DNA from: Bacteroidota bacterium
Lineage (GTDB): Bacteria > Bacteroidota > Bacteroidia > Bacteroidales > Prolixibacteraceae
DNA: 10,316 nt
Assembly (NCBI GenBank): GCA_030691295.1
Contig: JAUYEQ010000270.1
Coordinates: forward strand, 1 to 10,316
Direction: 5' to 3'
In this document: positions 1-9,180 of the stretch, piece after piece
Numbering within the stretch: position 1 is the first letter of the stretch
Layout: the number at the start of each line of letters is the position of its first letter
The notes under the pieces: model-generated
Databases searched by the model: none
Seen by the model: only the letters and a program-made list of their open reading frames with translations
Told to the model about the DNA's origin: nothing
Position numbers and translations under genes: made by a program

Positions 1-1116
1 GGTTACATCAACAGATTTCACCCTGCATAAAGTAGTAACTTTTGCGCAACATTCTTTCGTTCCGTTGGCACTGATTACAGGTTCAACTTTTATACTGTCA
101 CAGCAGTTTGGTGGACTTGCCTTGCAATCAAGTTCAATCCTCTTTTCACATTTTTCGCCGTTTTCGAAGTAAATTACATAATTGACGACTACCACTCCGG
201 ATTGTGTGGCATTTACGCAATTTACCATGTCGAGCAAACAACCGTTTGGCGCAAATGTAAAGCTGCTCTGTCCAACATATCCTGAAGGCAATGGTCCGCA
301 ATTCCAGCTTGTAGAAGCAAATGTACCATTGGTGATGCTTACATCAACAGATTTTACTTTACATGCAGAAGTAATTTTCGCACAACATTCCTGCGCTCCG
401 GTGGCACTAATTACAGGTTCAACTTTAACACTGTCGCAGCAACTTGCTGATGTTACTTTGCAGTCAAGTTCAATCCGCTTTTCGCACTTTTCACCGTTTT
501 CGAAATAAATTACATAGTCGATTACCACGACACCTGATTGCTGTGCATTTACACAATTGACCATGTCAACAACACAACCATTTGGTGCAAAAGTGTATGA
601 ACTCTGTCCAATATAACCTGAAGGTACAGGTGTCGCACAGTTCCATGTGGTTGAACTCAGGTAACCGTTTGTTACAGTTACGTCGATCGCTTTAACTTTG
701 CAGTCGGTTGAAATTTTCACACAACATTCGTCGGTAACATCGGCTGATACAACAGGTACAACCCGAACGCTTTCGCAGCAATTTGTCTGAGCCTTGCAAT
801 CAAGTTCAATCTTCTTCTCGCACTTTTCGCCATTGACAAACTCAATCTCATAAGTAATCGTAACTATTCCTGAAGTGGTAGCATTTACACAGTTATTCAT
901 ACTTAGATTACAGCTTCCGGGCGCAAAAGTGAAGCTGCTTTGACCAATGTATCCTGTTGGAACAGGAGTTGTACAGTTCCAGCTCGTTGAACTGAGTGTG
1001 CCATTGGTAACGATTACCTTAACTGATTTCACATCACAAGTTGTGGTGATATTCGCGCAGCAGCCAATTACACCGTTCGCACCGGGAGCACGCTGCACTC
1101 TAACGCTGTCGCAACA
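1..1116 (-). repeat. Tandem array of ~112-residue, ten-cysteine protein repeats
   Basis: Four direct repeats lie inside the giant protein, read on the minus strand. Unit 1 is 1116-781 (112 residues), unit 2 is 780-442 (113), unit 3 is 441-106 (112), and unit 4 is 105-1, cut by the edge after 35 residues. Each starts with CC-D/E-S-V/I. The cysteine order is CC, CC, C, WNC, G-C, NC, EKC, LDC, which makes ten per full unit. Shared blocks include 'GYIGQSSFTFAP' and 'NGEKCEKRIELDCK'. Units 2 to 4 are closer to each other than to unit 1; units 3 and 4 share 26 of the 35 residues available, counted by hand. An even cysteine number suits disulfide-stabilised extracellular domains. I do not recognise the repeat as a named family. 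Confidence 0.9.
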
Positions 1117-3747
1117 GTTTGCAGCAACAATATTCGTATCAATAGTGAGACAAACAGGAGGCGCTGCAACTGGCGTTAAAGCCACCGATTGCGGAGATCC
1201 GTTCAGTAAGAAATTAGCCGAAGCTATTGCTGCAAAATCATTGCAAACCTTCTGCGTGTTCAATGCCGTTAATGGAATACCAACATCGAAATCCTCCAAA
1301 AGATTCTTATTGGGGCCAAGACTGAAAATTGTTCCGTAATCGGCCATTATATTCCGGTCGGGAACACCTGCCCAGGTGGTAGGATTGCATGTTCCGGGGG
1401 TAACGTAAGGTGGCAGGCAGATATTTATACCTGCTGCCCAGGATAAGGCTGGCACTGGTGGTGTAGCTACCGGCAACAATGAGGTTGCATGGTTGCCGAC
1501 GTAAGAAACATCGAACTGACTTCCTCTGCCAACTGTCCGGTTAAAAATCAACCAATCGTCAGTAGCCCCGGCATCTTTGCCCAGTAAGTCGATCAACTTA
1601 ACCGATGAAACCGGAACATTCGAGGTGTTTTTATAATTCAGGCGGAAGCGGGCATTGCTTCCCGGAGCGGCTGTACCACTTGATGCAAAAGTTGTTCCTC
1701 CGTCGGTGCTCATCAATTTGGTTACTTCCTGACCAAATGAAGCCACCACCAAAACATTTACAGTATTCGATGTATAAGGTGCAAGAAGATTTCCGCCGGA
1801 AACCTGATAGCTGTTTGGAGTCACACCCGGAAGAGCGAAACTGTCCACTTTTGCATCAAATTCTATGTAATAATAAGGCAATCCCCATGTTCCGTAATAT
1901 CCGCAATAGGCCGAATAGAACAACTGGCAATCGGAAGGAACAGTTGGCAAATTCCATGAAAGGTTGTTGCCGCTGTGCGATGGCGTTACTCCTGCCCATG
2001 CAGTTGTTCCCGGAGGAGGCGTACCTCCTGTTGAACAAGGCGGATTATATGTGCTGGCTTTGTAATAGGTCTCGTTGCCCACATAAGTAAAGTTACTGTG
2101 CAGTGCATCCTGAATGGCAGCTCCTGTTAAGTTGGCGCTTCCAATGTTTTGAACCCGCAAACGGAACCGGATGATATCGCCGGGATTGTTACTGGTTTGC
2201 GGCGAACAAATATCCTTTAATAGGCAAGGTTTTGGCGTACCCGCTTCAACTGTAAATGAAGTACAGGTTTGCGGCAGTGTCAGTGCATTTGCCAACGGAA
2301 CAACAGTGGCACAATTGGTTACAACAGTTCCGGTAGGATTGGCATTAATGGTGAAATTAACATACATATAAATGCAACCTCCAACCGGCAACGAACCAGT
2401 CATCTGAAACTGAAGACTGGTTACCGGACCGGTTATGGCTCCCGAACTGTAACTGTTATTAATACCGCTTGCATAAGGTGAACTATTGATGTTCAGGTTC
2501 ATTGTGGTAGTGGCGTTTGCCCCATAAATCTGAACCTGATTAACTGTAATTCCTGAAGGGATTGCATCATTGATATTGAATGCCGTAAGCGGCACGTTGC
2601 CATTGTTACAGAAAGCAATATAGTAAAGTCCTGAACATCCGGGAACGCGGTTGGTAAGCGAAAGATATTTACCAAAACTTCCGCTCGGATTGGGAGCTGT
2701 AACTTCGATGCAGGTTTGGTTGCTGGTGTGCGTTGCCGGCTGATTACAGCTGACTCCGGTAAGCGTTGACTGGTTGAGTATTTGTGTACTGACAGGAAAT
2801 GATCCAGCCGGATATCTTACTTTAATATCGACCCAGTAATATGCCCACGGAATGGCTGCATTCAACAATTGAGTGGGACAATTTACATTCCAGGTAATGG
2901 TTCCTCCAGTACCTCCGGGATGGGTGGCGCATGGATTGGAACTACTGATAAACTGCGCACCGGCCGGAAGAATATCCTTCACCACAGCGGTGCTCATGTT
3001 TTGCTGACCGATCACATTTCCCCAATAAGGATTGTCTTTCATTACCGATAACCGGTAAGTAATCGTATCTCCGGGAGCCATAATATAACCACAACTGCCG
3101 CCATTCGGATTCACCGAGGCGCCCGCAACAATTGCTTTGGAAACTTTCCATGGATTAACGGCGGTGGCTATTGTAGTTACATAAGGTGTAACCTGCCATT
3201 TATCGCCAACCAGTATCTCTGCCCTATTCCTTGCAGCAGTGCCATTACAGGTTGTTCCTTCAGGAAATTTAGCCACAATCGTAAACGACCCCGACGGAGC
3301 ACACGCGCCTGGCAAAGCAGCCAGATTATAGGTAACTGTGTTGCCTGAGATATTGGTTGTTGGAGTTATTCCGCAAACCGGGCCTGCCGCTGTAACACTC
3401 ACAACCTGCAAAGATGTTGGAACCAGATCCTGTATGGAAATGGTCGGAACACCAGCAGGGGCTGAAAAAATAATGGTGTAGCTGAAATTTACACCACTCG
3501 CAATGGTGGTGTTGCTCACCACTTTTTTCAGTGAATACCCATTCTCGCTCCACAAGGCTTCGTTGGGATTGGCCTGCCCATAAGCTGCACCCGAATTTAA
3601 TCCGATCATGGAAATAAAAGCCACCAGCAGAATAATGAAATGATTGAGGAGATTTTGAGAACGAGTTGGCATCTTCAAGCCTTCGAATGAACGCATAGGT
3701 TGTTCACCAGTACTTTTTCGAAAATAAAGTAAAGCTGTTTTTTTCAT
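1..3747 (-). CDS. Giant secreted repeat protein, N-terminal 1249 residues (partial)
   Basis: The minus strand is open without a stop from ATG at 3747 to the window edge, in frame throughout, so the 3' end lies outside. I do not recognise a named protein. Residues 33-57 form a hydrophobic signal segment with likely cleavage near AAYG/QAN (57/58), so the product is exported. Residues about 71-181, 200-345, 357-497, 508-665 and 671-760 look like five DUF11-type beta-sandwich modules, with recurring patterns such as 'FRLRVQNIGSANL' and 'FRLNYKNTSNVPV' followed by D-x-L/I-P. Residues 760-877 are a less regular linker. From residue 878 there is a tandem array of cysteine-rich repeats. ATG codons at 3696 (Met18) and 3672 (Met26) are alternative starts; Met26 would give a more usual signal-peptide length. 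No Shine-Dalgarno is visible. A surface adhesin or structural role, possibly T9SS-exported, is inference; the C-terminus that would show a sorting domain is missing. Confidence 0.88.
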   Translation of the reverse strand, partial: MKKTALLYFRKSTGEQPMRSFEGLKMPTRSQNLLNHFIILLVAFISMIGLNSGAAYGQANPNEALWSENGYSLKKVVSNTTIASGVNFSYTIIFSAPAGVPTISIQDLVPTSLQVVSVTAAGPVCGITPTTNISGNTVTYNLAALPGACAPSGSFTIVAKFPEGTTCNGTAARNRAEILVGDKWQVTPYVTTIATAVNPWKVSKAIVAGASVNPNGGSCGYIMAPGDTITYRLSVMKDNPYWGNVIGQQNMSTAVVKDILPAGAQFISSSNPCATHPGGTGGTITWNVNCPTQLLNAAIPWAYYWVDIKVRYPAGSFPVSTQILNQSTLTGVSCNQPATHTSNQTCIEVTAPNPSGSFGKYLSLTNRVPGCSGLYYIAFCNNGNVPLTAFNINDAIPSGITVNQVQIYGANATTTMNLNINSSPYASGINNSYSSGAITGPVTSLQFQMTGSLPVGGCIYMYVNFTINANPTGTVVTNCATVVPLANALTLPQTCTSFTVEAGTPKPCLLKDICSPQTSNNPGDIIRFRLRVQNIGSANLTGAAIQDALHSNFTYVGNETYYKASTYNPPCSTGGTPPPGTTAWAGVTPSHSGNNLSWNLPTVPSDCQLFYSAYCGYYGTWGLPYYYIEFDAKVDSFALPGVTPNSYQVSGGNLLAPYTSNTVNVLVVASFGQEVTKLMSTDGGTTFASSGTAAPGSNARFRLNYKNTSNVPVSSVKLIDLLGKDAGATDDWLIFNRTVGRGSQFDVSYVGNHATSLLPVATPPVPALSWAAGINICLPPYVTPGTCNPTTWAGVPDRNIMADYGTIFSLGPNKNLLEDFDVGIPLTALNTQKVCNDFAAIASANFLLNGSPQSVALTPVAAPPVCLTIDTNIVAANCCDSVRVQRAPGANGVIGCCANITTTCDVKSVKVIVTNGTLSSTSWNCTTPVPTGYIGQSSFTFAPGSCNLSMNNCVNATTSGIVTITYEIEFVNGEKCEKKIELDCKAQTNCCESVRVVPVVSADVTDECCVKISTDCKVKAIDVTVTNGYLSSTTWNCATPVPSGYIGQSSYTFAPNGCVVDMVNCVNAQQSGVVVIDYVIYFENGEKCEKRIELDCKVTSASCCDSVKVEPVISATGAQECCAKITSACKVKSVDVSITNGTFASTSWNCGPLPSGYVGQSSFTFAPNGCLLDMVNCVNATQSGVVVVNYVIYFENGEKCEKRIELDCKASPPNCCDSIKVEPVISANGTKECCAKVTTLCRVKSVDVT

Positions 3748-3778
3748 AAGATAAAGGAGTTAAATTGTTTAATCTGCA

Positions 3779-3812
3779 AATAAAGGAATAAAAGAGATAT
3801 TATTCCTTTATT
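3779..3812 (-). promoter_or_regulatory. Perfect 13-bp inverted repeat in the leader of the giant gene
   Basis: Arms at 3779-3791 (AATAAAGGAATAA) and 3800-3812 are perfect reverse complements with an 8-base spacer. The repeat sits 31 bases upstream of the ATG at 3747. If the weak TACGTTTA box at 3825-3818 is used, the hairpin would lie at the extreme 5' end of the mRNA, where it could stabilise the transcript or control translation. It could equally be an operator. It lacks the GC-rich stem of a typical intrinsic terminator. Structure is seen; function is inferred. Confidence 0.5.
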
Positions 3813-3892
3813 AGTTTTAAACGTAACATCCTTTATATTTGTTCTGAAATTTTTAGAATTTCTAATTAAATTATAAGAATAGGTATTTGATT

Positions 3893-3940
3893 AAGAAATA
3901 AATAGCTGCAAGACCATTGTCTTACAGCTATTTATATTTT
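3893..3940 (-). terminator. Hairpin terminator downstream of clpB
   Basis: The stem pairs 3893-3908 with 3925-3940 (core ATAAATAGCTG/CAGCTATTTAT), then one mismatch (3909/3924), then AAGA/TCTT, closing on a 6-base loop at 3914-3919. It lies 27 bases past the clpB stop codon. In the clpB direction the stem is followed by a T-rich stretch, as expected of an intrinsic terminator. The outer arms are A/T tracts, so it could work in both directions. It suggests the giant gene is transcribed separately from clpB. Confidence 0.7.
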
Positions 3941-3966
3941 TAGAAATATTTTAATCTTCTGGAATT

Positions 3967-6555
3967 TTATTCGTATTTGAACACTATTTCGTCGTTCTCT
4001 ACACCTATTATTACCTTGCTTCGGCTTTCCATTTTTCCGGCCAGAATTTCGCGTGACAAATCGTTCAGCACATACTTTTGCAACATTCGCTTTACCGGCC
4101 GGGCACCGTGGGTAGGGTCATAACCTACCGCTGCCAGCCAGTCGATGGCTTCCTCCGAAATATCGATGGTAAACTTATTATCCGGAATACGCTTCATGAT
4201 CAGGTTAAACTGCAATTTTACAATATCACGCACATCTTTTCTTGTTAGCGGGGTAAACATGATCACTTCATCAATGCGGTTCAAAAATTCCGGAGATATG
4301 GTTTTCCTGAGCAAATCGAACAAATCGGTTCGCGTTTCCTCTTCAATTTGTGCATGATTTCGCTCGTTCATTTCTTCGAACCTATCCTGAATCAAATGAG
4401 AACCGATATTCGATGTCATGATGATGATTGTATTCTTGAAATTAGCTACACGGCCTTTGTTATCGGTTAAACGACCGTCATCAAGGACTTGCAGCAGCAC
4501 ATTGAAAACATCAGGATGTGCCTTTTCAATCTCGTCAAAAAGCACCACCGAATAAGGTTTTCGACGAACTGCTTCGGTCAACTGACCACCTTCGTCGTAC
4601 CCAACATATCCGGGAGGCGAACCGATCAGACGGGTTACCGAAAATTTCTCCTGGTATTCCGACATGTCAATGCGGGTCAGCATGTTTTCGTCGTCGAAGA
4701 GAAATTCGGCCAAAGCCTTTGCCAACTCTGTCTTTCCAACACCGGTTGATCCTAAAAATATGAACGAACCGATAGGACGTTTTTCATCCTGAAGCCCTGC
4801 CCTACTCCGCCTTACCGCGTCAGCAACTGCGTGAATGGCTTCGTACTGACCAACCACACGGTGATGAAGTTCATCTTCAAGATGAAGTAATTTTTCCCTT
4901 TCGCTTTGCAACATTCTGGAAACCGGAATGCCTGTCCAGCGAGAAACGATTTGAGAAATATCTTCGGCATCCACTTCTTCCTTGATCAGGTGTTCTGCAG
5001 AACGGCTATTTAGTTCGGCTTTCAGTCGTTCTATTTCCTTTTCAGCTTCCTTAATTTTACCATACCTGATTTCTGCAACCCGCCCAAAATCACCTGCACG
5101 TTCTGCCTGTTCAGCCTCCAGTTTCAGTGATTCTATTTCCAGTTTATTTTGCTGAATACCGTCGATAAGCGATTTTTCGAGCTGCCATTGCGCCCTGAAT
5201 TTGGATTGTTCCTGTTTTTGATTGGCAATTTCTTCGTTCAGAATTGAGAGTTTTTTCTCATCTTTTTCGCGTTTGATGGCTTCCCGCTCAATCTCCAGCT
5301 GCATAATTTTGCGGTCTATTTCGTCCAGTTCCTGCGGCACCGAATCCATTTCAAGGCGCAGGCGGGCTGCGGCTTCGTCCATCAGGTCGATGGCTTTGTC
5401 CGGCAAAAACCGTTCGGTAATATATCGTTGCGACAATTCAACTGAAGCAATGATCGCTTCATCTTTAATCCGCACTTTGTGGTGATTTTCGTAGCGTTCC
5501 TTCAGTCCTCGCAAAATGGCAATGGCGCTCAAAGTGTCAGGTTCGTCCACATTCACAATCTGGAAACGGCGTTCCAATGCCTTGTCTTTTTCGAAATATT
5601 TCTGGTATTCATTCAGTGTGGTTGCACCAATGGCGCGCAATTCACCACGAGCCAGTGCAGGTTTCAGTATATTGGCGGCATCCATTGCTCCCTCGCTTTT
5701 TCCGGCTCCAACCAGCGTATGAATTTCGTCGATGAAAAGGACAATTTCGCCATCTGCAGCGATTACCTCATTTACAACCGCTTTCAATCGTTCTTCAAAC
5801 TCGCCTTTGTATTTGGCACCTGCAATCAGGGCACCCATGTCGAGCGAAAAAAGCTGTTTCGATTTCAGGTTTTCAGGAACGTCGCCACGAACGATCCGTT
5901 GGGCCAAACCTTCGGCAATGGCGGTTTTACCAACACCAGGCTCGCCAATTAAAATCGGGTTATTTTTGGTACGGCGCGACAAAATCTGAAGAATCCGCCG
6001 AATCTCATCATCACGGCCAATAACAGGATCAAGCTTTCCATCGCGGGCCCGCTGGTTCAAATTGACAGCAAAACGGTTGAGCGAATCAAATTTATCTTCG
6101 GCGCTCTGGCTATCCACTTTGGCACCTTTCCGAAGCTCTTTGACAGCCATTTCAAGATCTTTTCCGGCCACTCCTGCATCTTTCAGCATCCGGCTTATTG
6201 TGTCGCCGGTTTCTAAAAGCCCCATTAAAATATGCTCAACCGAAACAAACTGATCGTTCATCTTCTGCATGATGGCAATCGATTTCTGCATTGCCTTGTT
6301 GGCATCCGACGATAAATAAGGTTCACCGCCTGTAACTTTAGGGTACGATTCTACAACGCGATCCAGTGCCTGCTGAATAACCACCGGGTTCGCTCCCAGT
6401 TTTTTAAGCAAAAAACCAACTACATTCTCGGCTTCATGAAAAAGTCCTTTTAAAATGTGCCCTGTTTCAATGGCTTGCTGATTGTTGCCCTGCGCCACCG
6501 TAAAAGCATATTGAACGGCTTCCTGCGACTTGATGGTGAAATTATTGAAGTTCAT
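3967..6555 (-). CDS. clpB: ATP-dependent chaperone ClpB (protein disaggregase)
   Basis: Complete 862-residue Hsp100 disaggregase, the usual length for Bacteroidales ClpB. It extracts polypeptides from aggregates in the cytosol by threading them through a hexameric pore, working with DnaK/DnaJ/GrpE. Domain order: Clp N-domain (about 1-145, two repeats); AAA+ module 1 with Walker A GEPGVGKT 204-211, Walker B VLFIDE 272-277, pore loop tyrosine Y249 and the ALERRF arginines 329-330; coiled-coil M domain (about 405-525), which separates ClpB from ClpA and ClpX; AAA+ module 2 with Walker A GSTGVGKT 602-609, Walker B VVLFDE 670-675, pore loop GYVGYD 649-654, arginine finger R760 in FLNRID, and sensor-2 GARPVKR 817-823. 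All key residues are present, with no frameshift. The start [15 protein letters not shown] matches the family N-terminus. It is monocistronic by layout, with a divergent neighbour upstream and a terminator downstream. Confidence 0.98.
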   Translation of the reverse strand: MNFNNFTIKSQEAVQYAFTVAQGNNQQAIETGHILKGLFHEAENVVGFLLKKLGANPVVIQQALDRVVESYPKVTGGEPYLSSDANKAMQKSIAIMQKMNDQFVSVEHILMGLLETGDTISRMLKDAGVAGKDLEMAVKELRKGAKVDSQSAEDKFDSLNRFAVNLNQRARDGKLDPVIGRDDEIRRILQILSRRTKNNPILIGEPGVGKTAIAEGLAQRIVRGDVPENLKSKQLFSLDMGALIAGAKYKGEFEERLKAVVNEVIAADGEIVLFIDEIHTLVGAGKSEGAMDAANILKPALARGELRAIGATTLNEYQKYFEKDKALERRFQIVNVDEPDTLSAIAILRGLKERYENHHKVRIKDEAIIASVELSQRYITERFLPDKAIDLMDEAAARLRLEMDSVPQELDEIDRKIMQLEIEREAIKREKDEKKLSILNEEIANQKQEQSKFRAQWQLEKSLIDGIQQNKLEIESLKLEAEQAERAGDFGRVAEIRYGKIKEAEKEIERLKAELNSRSAEHLIKEEVDAEDISQIVSRWTGIPVSRMLQSEREKLLHLEDELHHRVVGQYEAIHAVADAVRRSRAGLQDEKRPIGSFIFLGSTGVGKTELAKALAEFLFDDENMLTRIDMSEYQEKFSVTRLIGSPPGYVGYDEGGQLTEAVRRKPYSVVLFDEIEKAHPDVFNVLLQVLDDGRLTDNKGRVANFKNTIIIMTSNIGSHLIQDRFEEMNERNHAQIEEETRTDLFDLLRKTISPEFLNRIDEVIMFTPLTRKDVRDIVKLQFNLIMKRIPDNKFTIDISEEAIDWLAAVGYDPTHGARPVKRMLQKYVLNDLSREILAGKMESRSKVIIGVENDEIVFKYE

Positions 6556-6870
6556 ATATTCTAAGTTTTAATTGTTTCCTGAATAAAGATACGGATTTGA
6601 GGCGATCAAATGGTTTGCCAAAGGAACAAGTTTCAGGTTTGCTTTACCCTGCAAGACAAATTGACTGGTAATGAGTGGATATACGGAAATAATTTCAGGA
6701 TAATTAAACTTCTACTGACTTGTTGACATAAATATTTGGTCTGAACCAATCATTTCTTCAAATTGTAATTTTCAATCTTTAACTGATTTATGACACCCTT
6801 GTTTTATTTGTTATAGTCTAAAGTCTTGTGAAGTAGTATTTTTGTGGTGTAATTTAAGGACTAAAAAACT
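6556..6870. other. Divergent intergenic region between clpB and the GH9 gene
   Basis: This 315-base AT-rich region carries the start signals of both flanking genes. On the clpB side, the minus-strand sequence TATCTTTA about 30 bases before the ATG matches the Bacteroidota -7 consensus TAnnTTTG in 7 of 8 positions, with a TTG 15 bases further upstream, shorter than the usual spacing. On the GH9 side a full TAnnTTTG match lies at 6837-6844. No gene, RNA or obvious long inverted repeat was recognised in the middle, 6600-6800. Confidence 0.55.
6837..6844 (+). promoter_or_regulatory. Putative -7 promoter box of the GH9 gene
   Basis: TATTTTTG matches the Bacteroidota sigma-factor -7 consensus TAnnTTTG exactly and lies 26 bases before the ATG, predicting a leader of about 20 bases. 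The nearest TTTG that could serve as the -33 box (6807-6810) is 26 bases upstream, wider than usual, so the promoter may be weak or need an activator. A modest AAGGA (6856-6860) precedes the start codon by 10 bases. Confidence 0.5.
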
Positions 6871-9138
6871 ATGCTTAGACTTACATACATCTTTGCTTTT
6901 ATTTTGTTATCAATGACTGCCTTTTCCCAGTCGTTCAGCAAATTCATCATCGTTGATCAATTTGGATATTTGCCGAGTTCAAGCAAAATAGCCGTGTTAA
7001 AAAGTCCGCAGGTTGGTTTTGACAATACTGAAACATATATTCCGGGAGCAAACTATTCGGTAATAAGCACCGAAACCGGTAATGCTGTATTTACCGGCAA
7101 ACCAGTTGCATGGAAAAACGGAACCACAGATGCTTCATCGGGTGATAAAATCTGGCATTTTGATTTTTCATCGGTTACTGCTTTTGGCGATTATTACGTG
7201 CTGGATGTTGACAACCAGAAAGCATCCGGTAAATTCAGAATCTCATCAGCTATTTACAATGAAGTGCTCAAACACGCGATGCGTACTTTCTATTATCAGC
7301 GTGTTGGCTTTCCGAAAGACGCTGCTTTTGCCGGAAAAGCCTGGGCCGATGGAGCCAGTCATATTGGCAATTTACAGGACAAAAACTGTCGCATTTATAA
7401 CGATAAGAACAATGCTGCAACAGAACGCGATGTAAGCGGCGGATGGTACGATGCAGGTGATTACAACAAATACACCAACTGGACCGCTAATTATGTTGTT
7501 GAAATGATGAAGGCTTATCTGGAACGACCTGAAGCGTGGGGCGATAATTACAACATTCCGGAGTCAGGAAACAAAATTCCGGATTTACTGGACGAAGCCA
7601 AATGGGGAATTGATCATTTACTTAGGTTGCAGCTAAAAAATGGAAGCGTTTTGAGCATTGTAAGTGAATCACATGCCAGTCCGCCATCGAAAGCTACCGG
7701 CCAAAGTCTTTATGGTTCGCCAAATACTTCAGCAACACTAAATACCTCGGCCGCACTTGCGATAGCCGCCAAAGTTTACCGCAGTCTCGGAATGGAAGTT
7801 TATGCCGATACCCTTCAGAAACGGGCAATCCAGGCATGGAATTGGGCAGAAGCAAATCCAAAGGTATTGTTTCAAAACAACGATGCAGCTTATGGTTCGC
7901 TTGGAATCGGTGCCGGAAAGCAGGAAGTTGACGACTATGGCCGCCTGATGGCCAAACTAGAGGCAGCCTGCTATTTGTTTGATGTGACCGGAGATGCCGT
8001 TTACAAAAACTTTTTTGATGCCAACTATGCTAAAACCCACTTGATTGAATGGAATTTTGCTTTTCCATTTGAACCAGACAATCAGGAAACATTGCTTTAT
8101 TACACCACAATCAGTGGAGCAACACTATCAGTGGTTGATAAAATAAAAACCACCTATAAAAATGCCATGCTGAACGGATCTGAAAACATGCCTGCGTTTA
8201 CCACAAAAAAAGATCCGTATATGGCTCACATTAAAGATTATACATGGGGAAGCAATTCAATTAAAAGCATACAGGGAAACATGTTTTACAATTTGATTGC
8301 ATTCGGGATCGACCCCACAAAAAATGCAACTGCCGAAAATGCAGCAATTGGTTACATCCATTATATACACGGAGTGAATCCGTTGAACATGGTTTACCTG
8401 TCGAACATGTACAGGTATGGTGCGGAAAATGGAGTGAACGAGTTTTATCACAGCTGGTTTACCGACAAAAGTGCCAAATGGGACCGTGTTGGAAAATCGA
8501 CTTACGGACCGGCTCCGGGCTTTCTTACCGGAGGACCAAATCCTTCGTACAATTGGGACGGATGTTGCCCCGGAGGTTGCGGATCGGCTGCCAACAATGG
8601 CGTTTGTACTTCCGAATCAATTGCACCTCCGAAGAATCAGCCTGTACAGAAATCGTACAAAGATTTTAATACCAGCTGGCCACTGAATTCGTGGGAAGTA
8701 ACAGAAAACAGTTGCGGCTACCAGGTTAACTACATTCGGTTGCTGTCAAAATTTGTTGATCTCAGTTACGATTGCAGCGGGGAAAAAGATGGAACTGCTT
8801 TTATTGATGCCATTGGTAAATGCGCCGGCGGAAATACGGGAATTGTTCCTGAAACCGATCCTGATAAATACACCGCAAATACCGGAGAATTCGAATTAAA
8901 CAGCAATTTTCCTGACATTCAGATTTTTCCAAATCCGAACAAGGGCTTACTAAATATTGAATTCAGCGGGATTCAGGATTTAAATTAAAAAATTGTGACA
9001 ATGGATGGTAATATTTGCCTTGAATCATGCATTACTGAAAGCTGTTCATTCAACATTGCCCATTTTGTGCCGGGAATCTATTCGGTAATTATTTCTTCTG
9101 AGAAAGGTACTTCAACTCAAAAGGTGGTAAAAATATAA
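6871..9138 (+). pseudogene. Secreted GH9 cellulase with T9SS sorting domain, interrupted by an in-frame stop
   Basis: Glycoside hydrolase family 9 enzyme, expected to cleave beta-1,4-glucan (cellulose or mixed-linkage glucan) by inversion outside the cell. Residues 1-20 are a signal peptide ending AFSQ. Residues 24-125 form the N-terminal Ig-like domain, starting 'FIIVDQFGYLP'. The catalytic (alpha/alpha)6 domain spans about 128-630. WYDAGDYNKY (192-201) carries the aspartates D194/D197 expected to activate water. GPAPGFLTGGPN (546-557) and YHSW (526-529) are substrate-side motifs. E612 in WEVTENSCGYQ is the likely acid. From about 683 (IQIFPNPNKG) a T9SS type A sorting domain begins, but TAA at 8986-8988 ends translation after residue 705. 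The next 49 codons stay in the same frame and finish the domain with PGIYSVII and QKVVKI, stopping at 9138. The catalytic domain is intact, so an active but mis-sorted enzyme is possible. The interruption may be a mutation, a sequencing error or readthrough. Confidence 0.88.
8986..8988 (+). other. In-frame TAA inside the T9SS sorting domain
   Basis: The codon before is AAT (N705) and the codons after are AAA ATT GTG ACA ATG GAT GGT, in the same frame, reading KIVTMDG. Sorting domains typically have one residue, often V or K, at this place in the strand, so a single substitution such as AAA to TAA explains it better than an indel. A six-A run (8987-8992) follows at once, but an indel there would have shifted the frame, which is not seen. 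Confidence 0.85.
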
Positions 9139-9180
9139 AAACCTTACCTGAGGGTGTACAACAAAATTCCCTTTTGAAAA

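Larger units (their letters stand above)
3748..3966. other. Intergenic gap between clpB and the giant gene
   Basis: This AT-rich 219-base gap separates two minus-strand genes. It holds the hairpin behind clpB (3893-3940) and the inverted repeat near the giant gene start (3779-3812). A 7-of-8 match to the Bacteroidota -7 box, TACGTTTA, is read on the minus strand at 3825-3818, but no convincing -33 TTTG box lies upstream, so I would not call a promoter firmly. No small reading frame worth reporting was seen. Confidence 0.5.

Noticed and set aside
182..2090. Several plus-strand open frames of 60-160 codons at 182-508, 947-1339 and 1605-2090
   Set aside because: They lie opposite the continuous minus-strand coding frame, and their repeated appearance follows the tandem repeat. 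They have no start signals or recognisable domains.
1856..3553. Short minus-strand frames at 1856-2038, 2942-3151 and 3326-3553
   Set aside because: They are out of phase with the giant gene, which is open across all of them; their products are rich in residues typical of shifted frames (R, C, W, S).
1..3747. The left region as a decayed pseudogene, because no complete gene is closed inside it
   Set aside because: Direct translation from 3747 is uninterrupted for 1249 codons and ends in phase at base 1; the gene is merely cut by the window edge.
4145..6253. Plus-strand frames opposite clpB, the longest at 5479-5952
   Set aside because: They are antisense shadows of a highly conserved gene, with no family motif and no promoter.
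8986..9138. A frameshift in the A-run (8987-8992) as the cause of the GH9 interruption
   Set aside because: The tail of the sorting domain is in the same frame as the upstream part, so a single indel cannot explain it; a substitution to TAA fits.
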